Source: Streptococcus sanguinis
GTDB lineage: Bacteria; Bacillota; Bacilli; Lactobacillales; Streptococcaceae
NCBI RefSeq assembly: GCF_001078705.1
Contig: NZ_CDMW01000001.1
Coordinates: forward strand, 2,244,611-2,308,610
Reading direction: 5' to 3'
Length of the DNA stretch: 64,000 bases
Every line of letters begins with the position of its first letter. Position 1 is the stretch's first letter. This document shows positions 7,545 through 16,517 of this stretch, piece by piece. The notes under the pieces were generated by a model. That model searched no databases, was not told the origin of the DNA, and was given only the letters and a program-made list of their open reading frames with translations. A program made the position numbers and the translations under genes.

Positions 7545-8291
7545 ATGTACCAAGAACAACGCTTAACTGAAATCTTAGAGCTCTTGGCTGAGAAAAAACA
7601 GCTGTCAGCCAAGGATATGATTGAGCATTTTCAGGTCTCTAAAGATACTATTCGGCGAGATTTTTCGATTTTGAGCGAGCGTAGGCTTGTGCAGCGCACC
7701 CACGGAGGCATTATCCCGCTGGACACTAGTCGGCAAATTCCCTCCTTTAACGATCGCATCAACCAACTAAGTCAAGAAAAAAAGGCTATTGCTCAGAAGG
7801 CTCATGACTTTCTCAAGGCAGGGCAAATAGCTTTCTTTGATGTCTCAACCATTGTTCTCCATCTGGCTCAGCGCATCAAGGAGCCTATGACAATCTACTC
7901 CCATTCTCTGGATAATGCAATCATGCTGAGCACTCAGGACAAAGTGGACTTTCACCTCTTAGGCGGAAAATTTTATCCCAAAAACCGATTCTACTATGCG
8001 CTCAATGAAGCAGAGCTGCTGGAGCAGATTTCCTTTGACATTGCCTTTATCGGGGCAGCCAGTGTCTCTGATGGCCTAGTCAGCTTTGAAGACGAGGCCG
8101 ATGCTCACCTGAAAAAACTAGCTTTGAAACACGCCAAAATCAAAGTTTTACTGGCTGAGCAAGACAAGTGGCAGAAAGAGTCTAACTACATCCTGGCTCC
8201 TGTCAGCGACTTTGACTACTGGATTACGGACCAAAAGCCAAGTCCTGAAGTCCAAGAAAAGCTAGGAGACAAGGTTAAAATAATTTATTAA
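7545..8291 (+). CDS. DeoR/GlpR-family transcriptional regulator
   Basis: 248 aa. The N-terminal winged helix-turn-helix (residues ~5-58) carries the DeoR signature VSKDTIRRDFSILSE followed by RTHGGI. The C-terminal DeoRC sugar-phosphate sensor domain contains the expected FFDVSTIVLHLA and FIGAASVSDGL-type motifs. Regulators of this family respond to phosphorylated sugars and usually control neighbouring sugar metabolism genes. Here the partner is a Cof-type phosphatase 32 bp downstream, so the pair may handle a sugar-phosphate stress signal. AAGGAG precedes ATG 7545. The effector cannot be told from sequence. Confidence 0.88.
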   Translation: MYQEQRLTEILELLAEKKQLSAKDMIEHFQVSKDTIRRDFSILSERRLVQRTHGGIIPLDTSRQIPSFNDRINQLSQEKKAIAQKAHDFLKAGQIAFFDVSTIVLHLAQRIKEPMTIYSHSLDNAIMLSTQDKVDFHLLGGKFYPKNRFYYALNEAELLEQISFDIAFIGAASVSDGLVSFEDEADAHLKKLALKHAKIKVLLAEQDKWQKESNYILAPVSDFDYWITDQKPSPEVQEKLGDKVKIIY

Positions 8292-8323
8292 ATCGATTCA
8301 TTAGACACATAGGAGGACGCCCC

Positions 8324-9151
8324 ATGACAAAACAAGCGATTCGCCTGATTATCAGCGATATTGACGGCACCATTTTGGATGACCAACATCAAGTAGATTC
8401 TAAACTCAAGGACATGATTCCCCTGCTAAGCCGAGAAAAAATCCCTTTCGTTCTGGCTTCTGCCCGCTCTCCTCTGGGCATGGAGCCGATTGCGCGTGAG
8501 CTGGGGCTGGGAGATAATCCACTGGCCTGCTACAATGGCGCTTTAGTCATCAAGGGCGACCCGCAAGCTTATGAGACCATTATCGAGCACCCTCTGGATA
8601 AGGAAGAAATCCGCACTTTTCTGGAACTGGTCAAGGCTGAATTTCCCAGTGTGTCCATCAATCTCTACTCTGGCAAGGATTGGATTGCTGATCGTCTGGA
8701 TAAGTGGGTGCAGATAGAGGCAGAGATTACAGGTGAGCAGCCGATGATTCAGAATGAGCTAATCCCAGTGCTGAATGCGCAAATGCCCGTCCACAAGCTA
8801 CTCCTGATTGATCAAGCGCCTATCATCCAGAAACTCCATGACTACCTGCAGACCTTAGACTTTCCCAAGACAGCCTTCTACCTCTCTAAAGACAACTACA
8901 TGGAAGTCACAGCCAAGCATGTCTCCAAGGAGCAAGCCTTGTACGAAATTGCCCAGCACTATCAAGTGCCACTAGAGGAGGTCATGACAATCGGAGACAA
9001 CTTCAATGACCTTCCTATGCTACGCCTGGCTGGACTTGGAGTCGCTATGGGCAATGCCCCTGAAGCAGTTAAAACCGAGGCAAAAGCCGTCACCAAAAGC
9101 AACAATGAGCACGGGGTCGCAGAAGCTGTAGAAAAGTATGTTTTGATATAA
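8324..9151 (+). CDS. Cof-type HAD-IIB hydrolase (sugar-phosphate phosphatase)
   Basis: 275 aa. Motif I DIDGT (residues 12-16) holds the nucleophile Asp; motif II is in FVLASARS; motif IV GDNFNDLPML lies near residue 225. A large C2B cap occupies the middle. These are marks of the Cof/YidA branch, which dephosphorylates sugar phosphates or flavin and pyridoxal phosphates. AGGAGG precedes the ATG. It forms an operon with the DeoR-type regulator and ends at the terminator at 9155. The exact substrate is unknown. Confidence 0.88.
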   Translation: MTKQAIRLIISDIDGTILDDQHQVDSKLKDMIPLLSREKIPFVLASARSPLGMEPIARELGLGDNPLACYNGALVIKGDPQAYETIIEHPLDKEEIRTFLELVKAEFPSVSINLYSGKDWIADRLDKWVQIEAEITGEQPMIQNELIPVLNAQMPVHKLLLIDQAPIIQKLHDYLQTLDFPKTAFYLSKDNYMEVTAKHVSKEQALYEIAQHYQVPLEEVMTIGDNFNDLPMLRLAGLGVAMGNAPEAVKTEAKAVTKSNNEHGVAEAVEKYVLI

Positions 9152-9154
9152 CCT

Positions 9155-9183
9155 AAAAAATCTGCCCTTGAGCAGATTTTTTT
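9155..9183. terminator. Bidirectional terminator between convergent genes
   Basis: AAAAATCTGC-CCTTGA-GCAGATTTTTTT separates the Cof hydrolase (plus) from the GNAT gene (minus). The last bases overlap the GNAT stop codon at 9182. Confidence 0.88.
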
Positions 9184-9667
9184 ATTGATGATAGTCATAA
9201 GCCAGGCGAGGACTGCCGTCTGCCACATGAATAATGCCGCACTCCCTAAAGCCGTAGTTCAGCACAGCTGCCTGCATAGGCTGATTGTCCGCATGGGTAT
9301 CGATTCGCAAGTAGGGAATCTGCTGGCAGCAAAAATCAAAGACCTGACGGGATAGGCCTCTGACTTGGCCATTTGAAGCAATGCGGTGAATGGTGCCGTA
9401 AGGCTCCGCAAAATGCCAGGCCCCCTTTTCGATGACCTGATAGGTCGGGTCTTCTCCGATGATAAAGGCAAAGGTGCCGACCAGCCGCCCTTCTTCCTCA
9501 ACAACAAAGGAATGGCCAGCCGCAATATCATCCTCAATCAAGCCCGCGCTGGGATAGCCTCCATCCCACTGAGTCGGATTGCCCTGGTCTTTCATGAACT
9601 GACGGGCCACATCATAAATCGCCATAATGGCTGGGATATCTTCTATTTGGGACAAACGAATTTTCAT
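9182..9667 (-). CDS. GNAT-family N-acetyltransferase
   Basis: 161 aa from ATG 9667 (MKIRLSQIEDIPAIMAIYD), chosen because AAAGGAGGAAAG lies just upstream; a longer open frame extends only into intergenic DNA. Acetyl-CoA-dependent acetyltransferase fold: N-terminal RLSQIEDIPAI strand-helix, SFVVEEEGRLVGTFAFI core, and the HRIASNGQVRGLSRQVF segment at the acetyl-CoA site. The pyrophosphate loop is a degenerate version of Q/RxxGxG/A. The substrate is unknown. It lies 40 bp downstream of dltD but is separated by a terminator. Confidence 0.85.
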   Translation of the reverse strand: MKIRLSQIEDIPAIMAIYDVARQFMKDQGNPTQWDGGYPSAGLIEDDIAAGHSFVVEEEGRLVGTFAFIIGEDPTYQVIEKGAWHFAEPYGTIHRIASNGQVRGLSRQVFDFCCQQIPYLRIDTHADNQPMQAAVLNYGFRECGIIHVADGSPRLAYDYHQ

Positions 9668-9681
9668 CTTTCCTCCTTTAT

Positions 9682-9713
9682 AAAAATAAGGCTGGAAAGT
9701 CCCAACCCTATTT
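9682..9713 (-). terminator. Terminator of the dlt operon
   Basis: Minus strand AAATAGGGTTGG-GACTTT-CCAGCCTTATTTTT, a stem with G-T pairs and a T-run. The first bases overlap the end of dltD (stop at 9708). Confidence 0.75.
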
Positions 9714-10976
9714 GAATTCTTCTGGTTTGCCAGTATACTGAGACCATTCCCTAGTGAAGAAACGGTCATTCATCTGGTAGTTTGGCGCTGGATGTGGATT
9801 GGCCACAAAAGGATCAACCGCCTTGTCAAAGGCCAGCCAGCCATTCCAGCCCATGTGAATAGTATCCTGCATGAAGTAAGGCTTGTCGCCGTCCTTAGAA
9901 AAATCAGCAATGTTGGTAAAGCCCTGACTTTCCAGCTGGTAGCGAATCTTGGCCACCGTCCGCTGGTACATTTCTGGACTGAGTCCTGTATACTCCATCC
10001 ACTTAGAATTGACCGGTGGAATGATGAAGATAACATTGGTCTTTGATTTGGCGAACTGATCCAGAACCAGCTGCAAGTCGTTGTACTCAGGAGATTTTTC
10101 ATAAGATTGCTTGGTCTGAAAACCTCTGAGCTTAGCAACCTTGCCAGCGATACGATACTTGTAAAAGTGATTGTCTATGCCGAATTGGTTGTTATTGGTC
10201 TTCTTTTTAGCTTCTGCTGTGGCAATCTCTTCCAAAGCCTGATAAGAGAAGGTGTCTGGCAAATCAGCCATATAAGGTAAAATTCGCTGGTCATAATTTT
10301 CATTATTGAGGGCAGCAAAGTTGCTAAAAAAAGCATCTTGGCGCTCATTAAGATGAGCCATCATATCAATATGACGCTCTTCAAAGCTGCTCAGCTTTTT
10401 ACCTTCAGACAGCTTCTGCACACTCTCTGCCATAGCGACATCTGGATAGAGCTGCAGGAGGCGCTGGGCTGCATATTGCGCAGCCGCATCTCCTTTCTGC
10501 TGAGACAGATAAGCCGTCAGCTGATCACTGTTGAAGTACTGCTGAAAGGCCGAAGCATCATAGCCGGTCTTGGTAAACCACTGGGGCGACACCACATAAA
10601 CTGCCGTTTGTCCCTCCAACTCGGAAGACATCTGCTGCATGCCAAAGTACTGATTAAATGATGCCGCCCCGCGCTGGCCTAGAAAATAAGGCCGATAGGA
10701 GCGATCATACTTCTCAGCCAGCACTGCCGGATGCATGCTATCAAAGCGCAGCCATTCGCTAGACCCAAAGAAGGGAACAAAGCGCATCTTCTTATCAGTC
10801 AAGGCTGTCACCTTCTTGCTGCGGCTCTTAAAGTTTTCTGCTGTCAGGGTCACTGCCGAGCGCTTCTCTGCTTCTATATCATGCTTTTTATCAAGCGGAT
10901 AGAAGAAAAAGAGCAGGGCAACCATGACCATGGCGCAGAAAACCGGCCCCAGAATCAGCCAGAGTCGTTTAAGCAT
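9708..10976 (-). CDS. dltD: D-alanyl-lipoteichoic acid biosynthesis protein DltD
   Basis: 422 aa, last gene of the dlt operon. One N-terminal membrane anchor (residues ~5-27) is followed by an extracellular SGNH-hydrolase-like domain. The proposed nucleophile Ser is in FGSSEW near residue 72 and the Asp/His pair in [10 protein letters not shown] near 373. DltD completes transfer of D-alanine from the membrane intermediate to teichoic acid, lowering surface negative charge and giving resistance to cationic peptides. It overlaps dltC by 8 bases. Confidence 0.94.
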   Translation of the reverse strand: MLKRLWLILGPVFCAMVMVALLFFFYPLDKKHDIEAEKRSAVTLTAENFKSRSKKVTALTDKKMRFVPFFGSSEWLRFDSMHPAVLAEKYDRSYRPYFLGQRGAASFNQYFGMQQMSSELEGQTAVYVVSPQWFTKTGYDASAFQQYFNSDQLTAYLSQQKGDAAAQYAAQRLLQLYPDVAMAESVQKLSEGKKLSSFEERHIDMMAHLNERQDAFFSNFAALNNENYDQRILPYMADLPDTFSYQALEEIATAEAKKKTNNNQFGIDNHFYKYRIAGKVAKLRGFQTKQSYEKSPEYNDLQLVLDQFAKSKTNVIFIIPPVNSKWMEYTGLSPEMYQRTVAKIRYQLESQGFTNIADFSKDGDKPYFMQDTIHMGWNGWLAFDKAVDPFVANPHPAPNYQMNDRFFTREWSQYTGKPEEFK

Positions 10977-11208
10977 TGCGAAGCTCCGTTACGCCTTCAA
11001 CGATTTTGTTAGCTGTGTTCCAGTCATCGCGGCCAAACTCTGACACTGGCACGCGGATATCAAAACGGTTTTCCAGCTCAACAATCAGCTCAACCGTCCC
11101 CATACTGTCTAGGACACCAGCGTCAAACAAATCCTCGTCTATCATGTCTGACACATCTTCCATAAATAGTTCTTCAATAATTTCAATTACTTCTGCTTTT
11201 ATATCCAT
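10969..11208 (-). CDS. dltC: D-alanyl carrier protein DltC
   Basis: 79 aa acyl-carrier-like protein of normal length. The 4'-phosphopantetheine attachment serine is S35 in DSMG. DltA loads D-alanine on the thiol and DltB/DltD take it across the membrane. GAGGAAGAAAA precedes the ATG, and the C-terminus overlaps the start of dltD. Confidence 0.95.
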   Translation of the reverse strand: MDIKAEVIEIIEELFMEDVSDMIDEDLFDAGVLDSMGTVELIVELENRFDIRVPVSEFGRDDWNTANKIVEGVTELRNA

Positions 11209-11227
11209 TTTTCTTCCTCATTCATTT

Positions 11228-12471
11228 TTATTTTTTAAACCAAAGCTCATTTAAAAATCCAGAAAAGATTAAAAATGAGAACATGACTGCGTGAAAGGTC
11301 ACCACAATCCCCAAAGCTTGGGTCCATTTATTATCTGGCAGAGGCGGAAGCCCCTTAGCCTTGCGCTCTTTGTTTAGCGTTTTCTTCTTGCGCAGCCAGG
11401 CATCATTGACGACCAGACCAGCTCCATGAAAGAGACCGTAGGCGATATAGTACCAGGTCACACCATGCCAGAATCCCATTATCAGCATGTTGATCAGATA
11501 GGCCACACTGGAGGTCGTGTTGCGGTTTTTAAAGACCTTATTGCGCATCAGGACCATGACTAGACGCATAAAGACAAAGTCACGGAACCAAAAGGACAGA
11601 CTCATGTGCCAGCGATTCCAAAATTCTTTCAAATCGCGTGAGAGAAAGGGCTTATCAAAGTTGATAGGGCTCTTGATTCCCATGAGATTGGAAATAGCTA
11701 GCGCAAACATCGAATAACCGGCAAAATCAAAGAAGAGATCCAGACCAAAGACATACATGACGCCCAGAGTTCCCAGATTAAAGAAGCCGCCGGTGTAGAG
11801 AGCGTAGGTCTTGACATGCCCCAGCAGCAGATGTCCAAAGATATGTGCCAGGATAAACTTATAAAGGAAGCCTAGCATGATATACTTGACAGACTGCTCC
11901 AGCATATCCAGCAGCTCATCGCGCTCAGGAATGTTCAAATAGTCTTCATTGAAACGCTTGAAACGATCAATAGGACCGCTTGAAAAGGTCGGCATGAAGA
12001 GCAGGAAACGTAAGAACTCCCAGAGCGTGAAGTCTGTCAAAACTCCATCCCGCATCTCAATCATCATCCCTACCGAGCGAAAGGTCAGATAGGAAATCCC
12101 CAAAAAGCCAAAGAGAGACTGATGACCGCTGATTGCGGGCTCTACCTTGACAAGCACAAGCGGCAGAACTGCCAGCAAAGTATGCAGAAAAAAGACCACT
12201 TGCTGTCTCGCGACCGCCGATAAAGCTTGTATGAGTAAACCCAGACTATCTGCCAGATGACATAGCCCAGTAAAGCACAAAGCTGCGCCAGACTAGGACC
12301 TGTCAGCATCAGGACGATAAAGACCAAGCTGACCAATGCTTCATAAAGGGGAAAGCGTTTCTTAAAGAAAAGTCCAACAAAGATTGGCAGAACTGCCAGA
12401 ACGATATAGACAAAGTAAACTGGGTTGCCGTAGGGTTCCAAGTGAGGCAGCTGTTTCAAGAAATCCATCAT
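11228..12471 (-). pseudogene. dltB: D-alanyl transfer protein DltB, interrupted by a single-base frameshift
   Basis: Two overlapping frames together encode an entire DltB (MBOAT family, ~414 aa). The first runs from ATG 12471 to ...RRSRDSKW, and the second continues VFFLHTLLAVLPLVLVKVEP to the stop at 11228. The break is at about 12191-12199, where the sequence reads AAGTGG-TC-TTTTTT. One extra G (TGGGTC) or one extra T restores a single frame. The MBOAT histidine (FWHGVTWYY) and the EFWNRWHMSLSFWF motif are intact in the second part. DltB is the membrane channel/acyltransferase for D-alanine, so a real frameshift would disable the pathway. Its ATG overlaps the dltA stop (ATGA). All the other dlt genes are intact, which makes an undercalled base plausible. 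Confidence 0.9.
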
Positions 12472-14018
12472 CGTTTATTGACCTCGCTAATCAGCCCCTT
12501 GATGTCAATCTTGCCATTCGGGGTCAGAGGCAGGGTCTCTCGATAGAGAAACTTGGACGGCATCATGTAGGACATCATGATATCCTGCAGATCTTCCTTG
12601 ATAGCCTTGGTAATATCAATTTCCCGCTCAAACTGCTCAGCCACACCGTCTTTGAGAATGACATAGGCCAGCAGATTTTGGACCTTGTGATCCTTATTGT
12701 AGCGGGGCACAGCCACCGCAGATTCAACGTATTTCGATTTGTTGAGGTTTTGAGACACATCCTCCAGCTCAATACGGAAACCATTAAACTTGATCTGGAA
12801 GTCCATCCGGCCGCCGTAGAGCAGCAGGCCTTCGTCCGTCATCGAGCCGACATCTCCTGTATGATAGGCTGGCAGACCTTCAAATTCAAAGAAGGCCTCC
12901 GCTGTCTTCTCAGGATTATTCAGATAACCTTTGGATACGGCTGGGCCGCAGATGATGATTTCTCCCTGCTGGCCATTCGGTACTTTCTGCCTTTCTTCGT
13001 CAATGACAAAGGTCGGAGAGTCTGCCTTGGTATAGCCAATCGGTAGGCGCTTGCAATTTTGCAGCATCTCATCTGTCACTGCTACTGCAGACAGGGCCAC
13101 TGTTGCCTCAGTCGGACCGTAAGCATTGATAATGCGAGCTTGAGGGAAGCGATCACGCAGCTTCTGAGCTGTCTTGACCGTCAACTCCTCACCGTCAAAG
13201 TAGAAATGCGTCAGCTGAGGCAGCTTCTGGCTGTTAAAGTCATCCGACAGCAAGGCCATGTCCGCGAAGGAAGGCGTCGAAGTCCAGATAGCAATAGGCA
13301 GACTGAGAATCGTCTCAAACAGCTGCTTGAAATCCTGAGTCACAGTCGAAGGCAGGGCAAAAAGAGTCCCTCCTAAGGCTAAAGTCGGCGCCCAATACAT
13401 GACTGATAAGTCAAAAGAATAAGGCGGCTGAGCCAACATTTGAGGACGAGCCGGAGTCGCAAACTCTTTATCTGTAATCATCCAATTCGTAAAGCTGAGC
13501 AAATTATTGTGGGAAATTTGCACCCCCTTAGGCTTGCCAGTTGTTCCCGATGTGAAAATGATATAGTAGTTGTCATCTCCCTGGACCGGATGGCTAAGCT
13601 CATAGGGCGCTCCCTCTCTGAAGGCTTTCTGAACTTGCTCCGCACTGAAAATAGGAGCAGCTACATCTGCCAGCGGAAAATCATTGATGGCAATAATCAA
13701 GCTTGGCTCAGCAACTTCCACAATCGCTGCCACGCGCTCCAAGGCTGAATGGCTGTCAATAGGAATGTAGGCATGACCAGACTTGGTCAGGGCCACAAAA
13801 GTAGCCAGCATTTCGTATTCCTGACCGCCAAAGACCACAACTGGAGACTTGTCAGGAAGTCCCAAACGGTCAATCTGAGCCGCCAACGAATCGGAATCCT
13901 TCTTTAAATCACCATAAGTATGAACTTGACCTAAAATATCATAGACCGGAAAATCCGGCTGCACCTGAGCAAAATGCTCAATCGCTTCAATCATATCATG
14001 TATCACTTTATTTGACAT
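12468..14018 (-). CDS. dltA: D-alanine--D-alanyl carrier protein ligase DltA
   Basis: 516 aa adenylate-forming enzyme that activates D-alanine with ATP and loads it on DltC. The phosphate-binding loop is [13 protein letters not shown] (about 150-164). The [14 protein letters not shown] core motif follows near 300, YHTGDVG near 390, and the C-terminal catalytic lysine in NGKIDIK near 505. Ribosome site TAGGAAAC lies before ATG 14018. It is preceded by dltX and its stop overlaps the dltB start. Confidence 0.96.
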   Translation of the reverse strand: MSNKVIHDMIEAIEHFAQVQPDFPVYDILGQVHTYGDLKKDSDSLAAQIDRLGLPDKSPVVVFGGQEYEMLATFVALTKSGHAYIPIDSHSALERVAAIVEVAEPSLIIAINDFPLADVAAPIFSAEQVQKAFREGAPYELSHPVQGDDNYYIIFTSGTTGKPKGVQISHNNLLSFTNWMITDKEFATPARPQMLAQPPYSFDLSVMYWAPTLALGGTLFALPSTVTQDFKQLFETILSLPIAIWTSTPSFADMALLSDDFNSQKLPQLTHFYFDGEELTVKTAQKLRDRFPQARIINAYGPTEATVALSAVAVTDEMLQNCKRLPIGYTKADSPTFVIDEERQKVPNGQQGEIIICGPAVSKGYLNNPEKTAEAFFEFEGLPAYHTGDVGSMTDEGLLLYGGRMDFQIKFNGFRIELEDVSQNLNKSKYVESAVAVPRYNKDHKVQNLLAYVILKDGVAEQFEREIDITKAIKEDLQDIMMSYMMPSKFLYRETLPLTPNGKIDIKGLISEVNKR

Positions 14019-14037
14019 TGTTTCCTACTCTCTCACA

Positions 14038-14169
14038 TTAAAATTCATTATAGATAAAGCCGCCCTGACCCTGACCTAGATAGCTAAAGAAATAAAGCAA
14101 GGCCAGAAAGATAACAAAATATAGTAGGGTTTGGCCCAAAAACTTATATAGGGTTTGATGTTTTTTCAT
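14038..14169 (-). CDS. dltX: DltX, small membrane protein of the dlt operon
   Basis: 43 aa, too short for most gene callers: starts MKKHQTLYKFLGQTLLYFVI and ends with GGFIYNEF. One transmembrane helix and the conserved C-terminal FIYNEF motif identify DltX, the first gene of most Gram-positive dlt operons, which is needed for D-alanine transfer and thought to act with DltB/DltD at the outer face. AGAGAGA lies before ATG 14169, and dltA starts 19 bases after its stop. Confidence 0.93.
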   Translation of the reverse strand: MKKHQTLYKFLGQTLLYFVIFLALLYFFSYLGQGQGGFIYNEF

Positions 14170-14203
14170 TGATCTCTCTTATATTTTTAGTTAGACTTAC
14201 ACC

Positions 14204-14233
14204 ATTTTACCATTTTATGGAAGATGTTTTCAA
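14204..14233 (-). promoter_or_regulatory. dlt operon promoter
   Basis: Minus strand TTGAAA (14233-14228), 18 bases, TAAAAT (14209-14204). Transcription would start about 30 bases before dltX. A second TAAAAT eight bases upstream of the chosen -10 is less well spaced. Confidence 0.6.
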
Positions 14234-14323
14234 CACAAAAGCTAAGGAAGATGTAAAGTTCTTGTAAGGAAGAAAGGTACTTTGATGTGCCTTATAAACA
14301 GCCATTAAAAGACTTTTTCAAAA

Positions 14324-14346
14324 AATATATAAAAATTTTATATATT
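14324..14346. promoter_or_regulatory. AT-rich palindrome, candidate PadR operator
   Basis: A perfect 11-bp inverted repeat, AATATATAAAA-A-TTTTATATATT, lies immediately upstream of the padR promoter. A second ATAT-rich stretch (CTATATATAG at 14378-14387 and TTATATATAAATA downstream) overlaps the -10 region. PadR proteins bind such AT-rich dyads and usually repress their own operon. Confidence 0.5.
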
Positions 14347-14350
14347 TTGC

Positions 14351-14379
14351 TTGACTTTTTCCCTAAGAGGTTGTAGACT
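14351..14379 (+). promoter_or_regulatory. Promoter of the padR operon
   Basis: TTGACT (14351-14356), 17 bases, TAGACT (14374-14379); about 40 bases of leader before the AAGGAGG ribosome site. Confidence 0.6.
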
Positions 14380-14427
14380 ATATATAGAAAGATTATATAT
14401 AAATATTTTACACAAGGAGGTGGTCCT

Positions 14428-14766
14428 ATGTCTTTCCCCACATCATCGGCTTTGATTGAGTTTCTCATCTTAGCCATCCTTGAAAAAGACGATTCCTACG
14501 GTTATGAAATCAGCCAAACGATCAAGCTGATTGCCAATATCAAAGAATCAACACTTTACCCCATTCTGAAGAAGCTGGAGCAAAATGACTGCCTCACGAC
14601 TTATTCGCAGGAGTACCAAGGACGAAAACGAAAATACTATTCACTCACTGCCTACGGGCACGAACATCTACTCACTCTAAAAGAAGAGTGGCAAACTTAT
14701 ACTACGACCATCAGCGGTATCATAGAAGGGAGCATCCGTCATGACAAGAACCGAGTATCTAGCTGA
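14428..14766 (+). CDS. PadR-family transcriptional regulator
   Basis: 112 aa winged-helix regulator. ALIEFLILAILEKDDSYGYEISQ is the classic PadR N-terminus, STLYPILKKLEQ is the recognition helix and KYYSLTAYG the wing. ACAAGGAGGTGG precedes the ATG. It overlaps the next gene by 26 bases and leads a three-gene operon with DUF1700 and DUF4097 proteins. In Firmicutes this trio typically forms an autoregulated cell-envelope stress module, with PadR as local repressor. The ligand is unknown. Confidence 0.9.
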   Translation: MSFPTSSALIEFLILAILEKDDSYGYEISQTIKLIANIKESTLYPILKKLEQNDCLTTYSQEYQGRKRKYYSLTAYGHEHLLTLKEEWQTYTTTISGIIEGSIRHDKNRVSS

Positions 14767-15340
14767 GCTAGAAAAATATCTGAAAAAACTGCCACGCAAG
14801 GACTATGAGGAAGCTATGGATTACTTCACTGAGTACTTCGACGAGGTAGGCCCAGAGGGCGAGGAAGCCGCTATTGCTGAGCTTGGCAGCCCTAAGGAAG
14901 CGGCCCACGAGATTATGTTGAATCTTTTGGACAAAAAAGTCGAGGAAGATAATCAAGACAGCAGTTCATCAAAAAACACTAAGAACATCGTCCAGATTGC
15001 TATCCTATCCATTTTGGCAGCACCCTTGGCAATTCCGCTCTTTATAGTAGCAGCACTTTTGACTTTTGTTTTCTTCCTCTTAGTCTTTATCTTTGCTCTC
15101 GTCATGGCTATAGGTGCCTTTGCATTCTTTATCTTTGGCATCAGCCTGATCTGGGACACTTTGACAGTGGGACTGACGACATCTATCCCGGCCTTCCTGT
15201 TCACTCTGGGGCTCAGTGTTCTAGCTCTGGGACTGTCAGGCATCTTCTACGCAGGCATTTCTCCTGTTACTCAGTTTGGCAAGGCTGGCTTTGTCAAACT
15301 AGCTCAACTTTTCGCAAAGAAAGGAGCACGTCATGGCTAA
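14741..15340 (+). CDS. DUF1700 (HAAS-type) membrane protein
   Basis: 199 aa. The N-terminal ~75 residues (MTRTEYLAELEKYLKKLPRK... DYFTEYFDE... ELGSPKEAAHEI) form the HAAS/DUF1700 helical domain, which is thought to bind partners in PadR modules. Three to four hydrophobic helices follow (about residues 85-185). A short Ser-rich acidic linker separates the halves. It overlaps padR upstream and the DUF4097 gene downstream (8 bases), so the three are tightly coupled. The molecular function is not established. Confidence 0.87.
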   Translation: MTRTEYLAELEKYLKKLPRKDYEEAMDYFTEYFDEVGPEGEEAAIAELGSPKEAAHEIMLNLLDKKVEEDNQDSSSSKNTKNIVQIAILSILAAPLAIPLFIVAALLTFVFFLLVFIFALVMAIGAFAFFIFGISLIWDTLTVGLTTSIPAFLFTLGLSVLALGLSGIFYAGISPVTQFGKAGFVKLAQLFAKKGARHG

Positions 15341-16373
15341 CATCAAATTGAAAAAACCTCTTTTATCCGCAGCTATTTTAGCCTGCCTCTTTGGTGGAGC
15401 CCTGACAACTATCGGCTCCATGACAGGCGGTGTCAACGACTTGGTCAATTCTGCCAAAAGCAAGATAAAACTAACGAAAAAAGAAGAAAGCTTCTCTGAT
15501 CTTTCTTCCCTAAATATTAACTTAGCGGCTAGAAACCTCGTCATCAGCGAATCTCCTGATGACAAGGCTCACTTGACCTATTACCAAAGCGATGGTAACT
15601 ATCAGATTGATGGAAGCTCGCTTGGAAAAATCACAACAAGTTCTGAAAACGGAAACTTAAACATCAAGGAAGATGGTGCAGGCTCCTTCCACATAAGCGC
15701 TGGCATCCGCTCCTTACTCAGCTTATTTGACCAAGAATCTCAAGGAAAGCGTACTGTACAGCTTTCCCTACCTAAGGGGACCAAGCTTGAGACATTCAGC
15801 GGCAGTTCGTCATTAGGAGATGTTACGCTGTCCAATCTATCAGCAAAAAATGCTGACTTCTCTCTATCCAATGGCTCGTTGACTGTGAATGATAGCCAAT
15901 TCGCATCTGGTAAATTTAAGAACTCTCTGGGAGAGATTTCCTTTAATAACAGTCAGATTAGCTCTGGAAAAATCATTGATTCTTCGGGTACCATCACTCT
16001 GAGCAACAGCCAGTTCGCATCTGGCGAAATAGCAAACTCTCTGGGAGAGGTCAATCTAAACTCGAGCAAAATCTCCGACAGCACTCTGAAAATCTCAAGC
16101 GGCTCACTGAACTCTGAACAGTTGGAATTAGCTGGTACAATCTCTATCACTGACCAATTGGGCGATATTAATCTGCATCTGGTTTCTGGCAGTTTGTCGC
16201 AGCTATCCTTTGATCTGAAAACGGATCTAGGTGAAATTGACATCCCTAGTGGTATAAGTGTAGAGCACTCCAAAGGCGATGAACTTGGCGGCTCTGCCAT
16301 CCGTAAAGTCGAAAATCCGACAACTACACTTAGTGCCAGCGCCCAAAGTGGCAGCATTAAGCTCAGCGAATAA
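15333..16373 (+). CDS. DUF4097 family putative surface beta-solenoid protein
   Basis: 346 aa. One N-terminal hydrophobic segment (residues ~8-28) probably serves as membrane anchor. The rest is DUF4097-like, made of many short repeats of the form LSNSQFASGEIANSLGEVNL, as expected of a right-handed beta-helix. A 20-mer-like unit recurs around residues 185-245. Proteins of this family are sometimes called putative adhesins, but their real role in envelope stress modules is unknown. It is the last gene of the PadR operon and is followed by a good terminator. Confidence 0.85.
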   Translation: MANIKLKKPLLSAAILACLFGGALTTIGSMTGGVNDLVNSAKSKIKLTKKEESFSDLSSLNINLAARNLVISESPDDKAHLTYYQSDGNYQIDGSSLGKITTSSENGNLNIKEDGAGSFHISAGIRSLLSLFDQESQGKRTVQLSLPKGTKLETFSGSSSLGDVTLSNLSAKNADFSLSNGSLTVNDSQFASGKFKNSLGEISFNNSQISSGKIIDSSGTITLSNSQFASGEIANSLGEVNLNSSKISDSTLKISSGSLNSEQLELAGTISITDQLGDINLHLVSGSLSQLSFDLKTDLGEIDIPSGISVEHSKGDELGGSAIRKVENPTTTLSASAQSGSIKLSE

Positions 16374-16399
16374 ATCATAGAAATGATTATATACAATCA

Positions 16400-16425
16400 G
16401 GGAGTCCTCAGCGGCTCCCTTTTTT
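16400..16425 (+). terminator. Terminator of the PadR-DUF1700-DUF4097 operon
   Basis: GGGAG-TCCTCAGCGG-CTCCC followed by six Ts. Confidence 0.85.
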
Positions 16426-16517
16426 GATAAAAATTCCCGCAATGCCCTAAGATTGCTTTACAGGCCTTGGCCTTTGTGCTATGATATTCTATAAAAATTT
16501 ATCACAAGGAGGTCCCT

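Noticed and set aside
14292-14477. 61-aa minus-strand ORF upstream of dltX
   Set aside because: It runs through the PadR promoter and operator in the wrong orientation, lacks a ribosome site and has only AT-rich composition.
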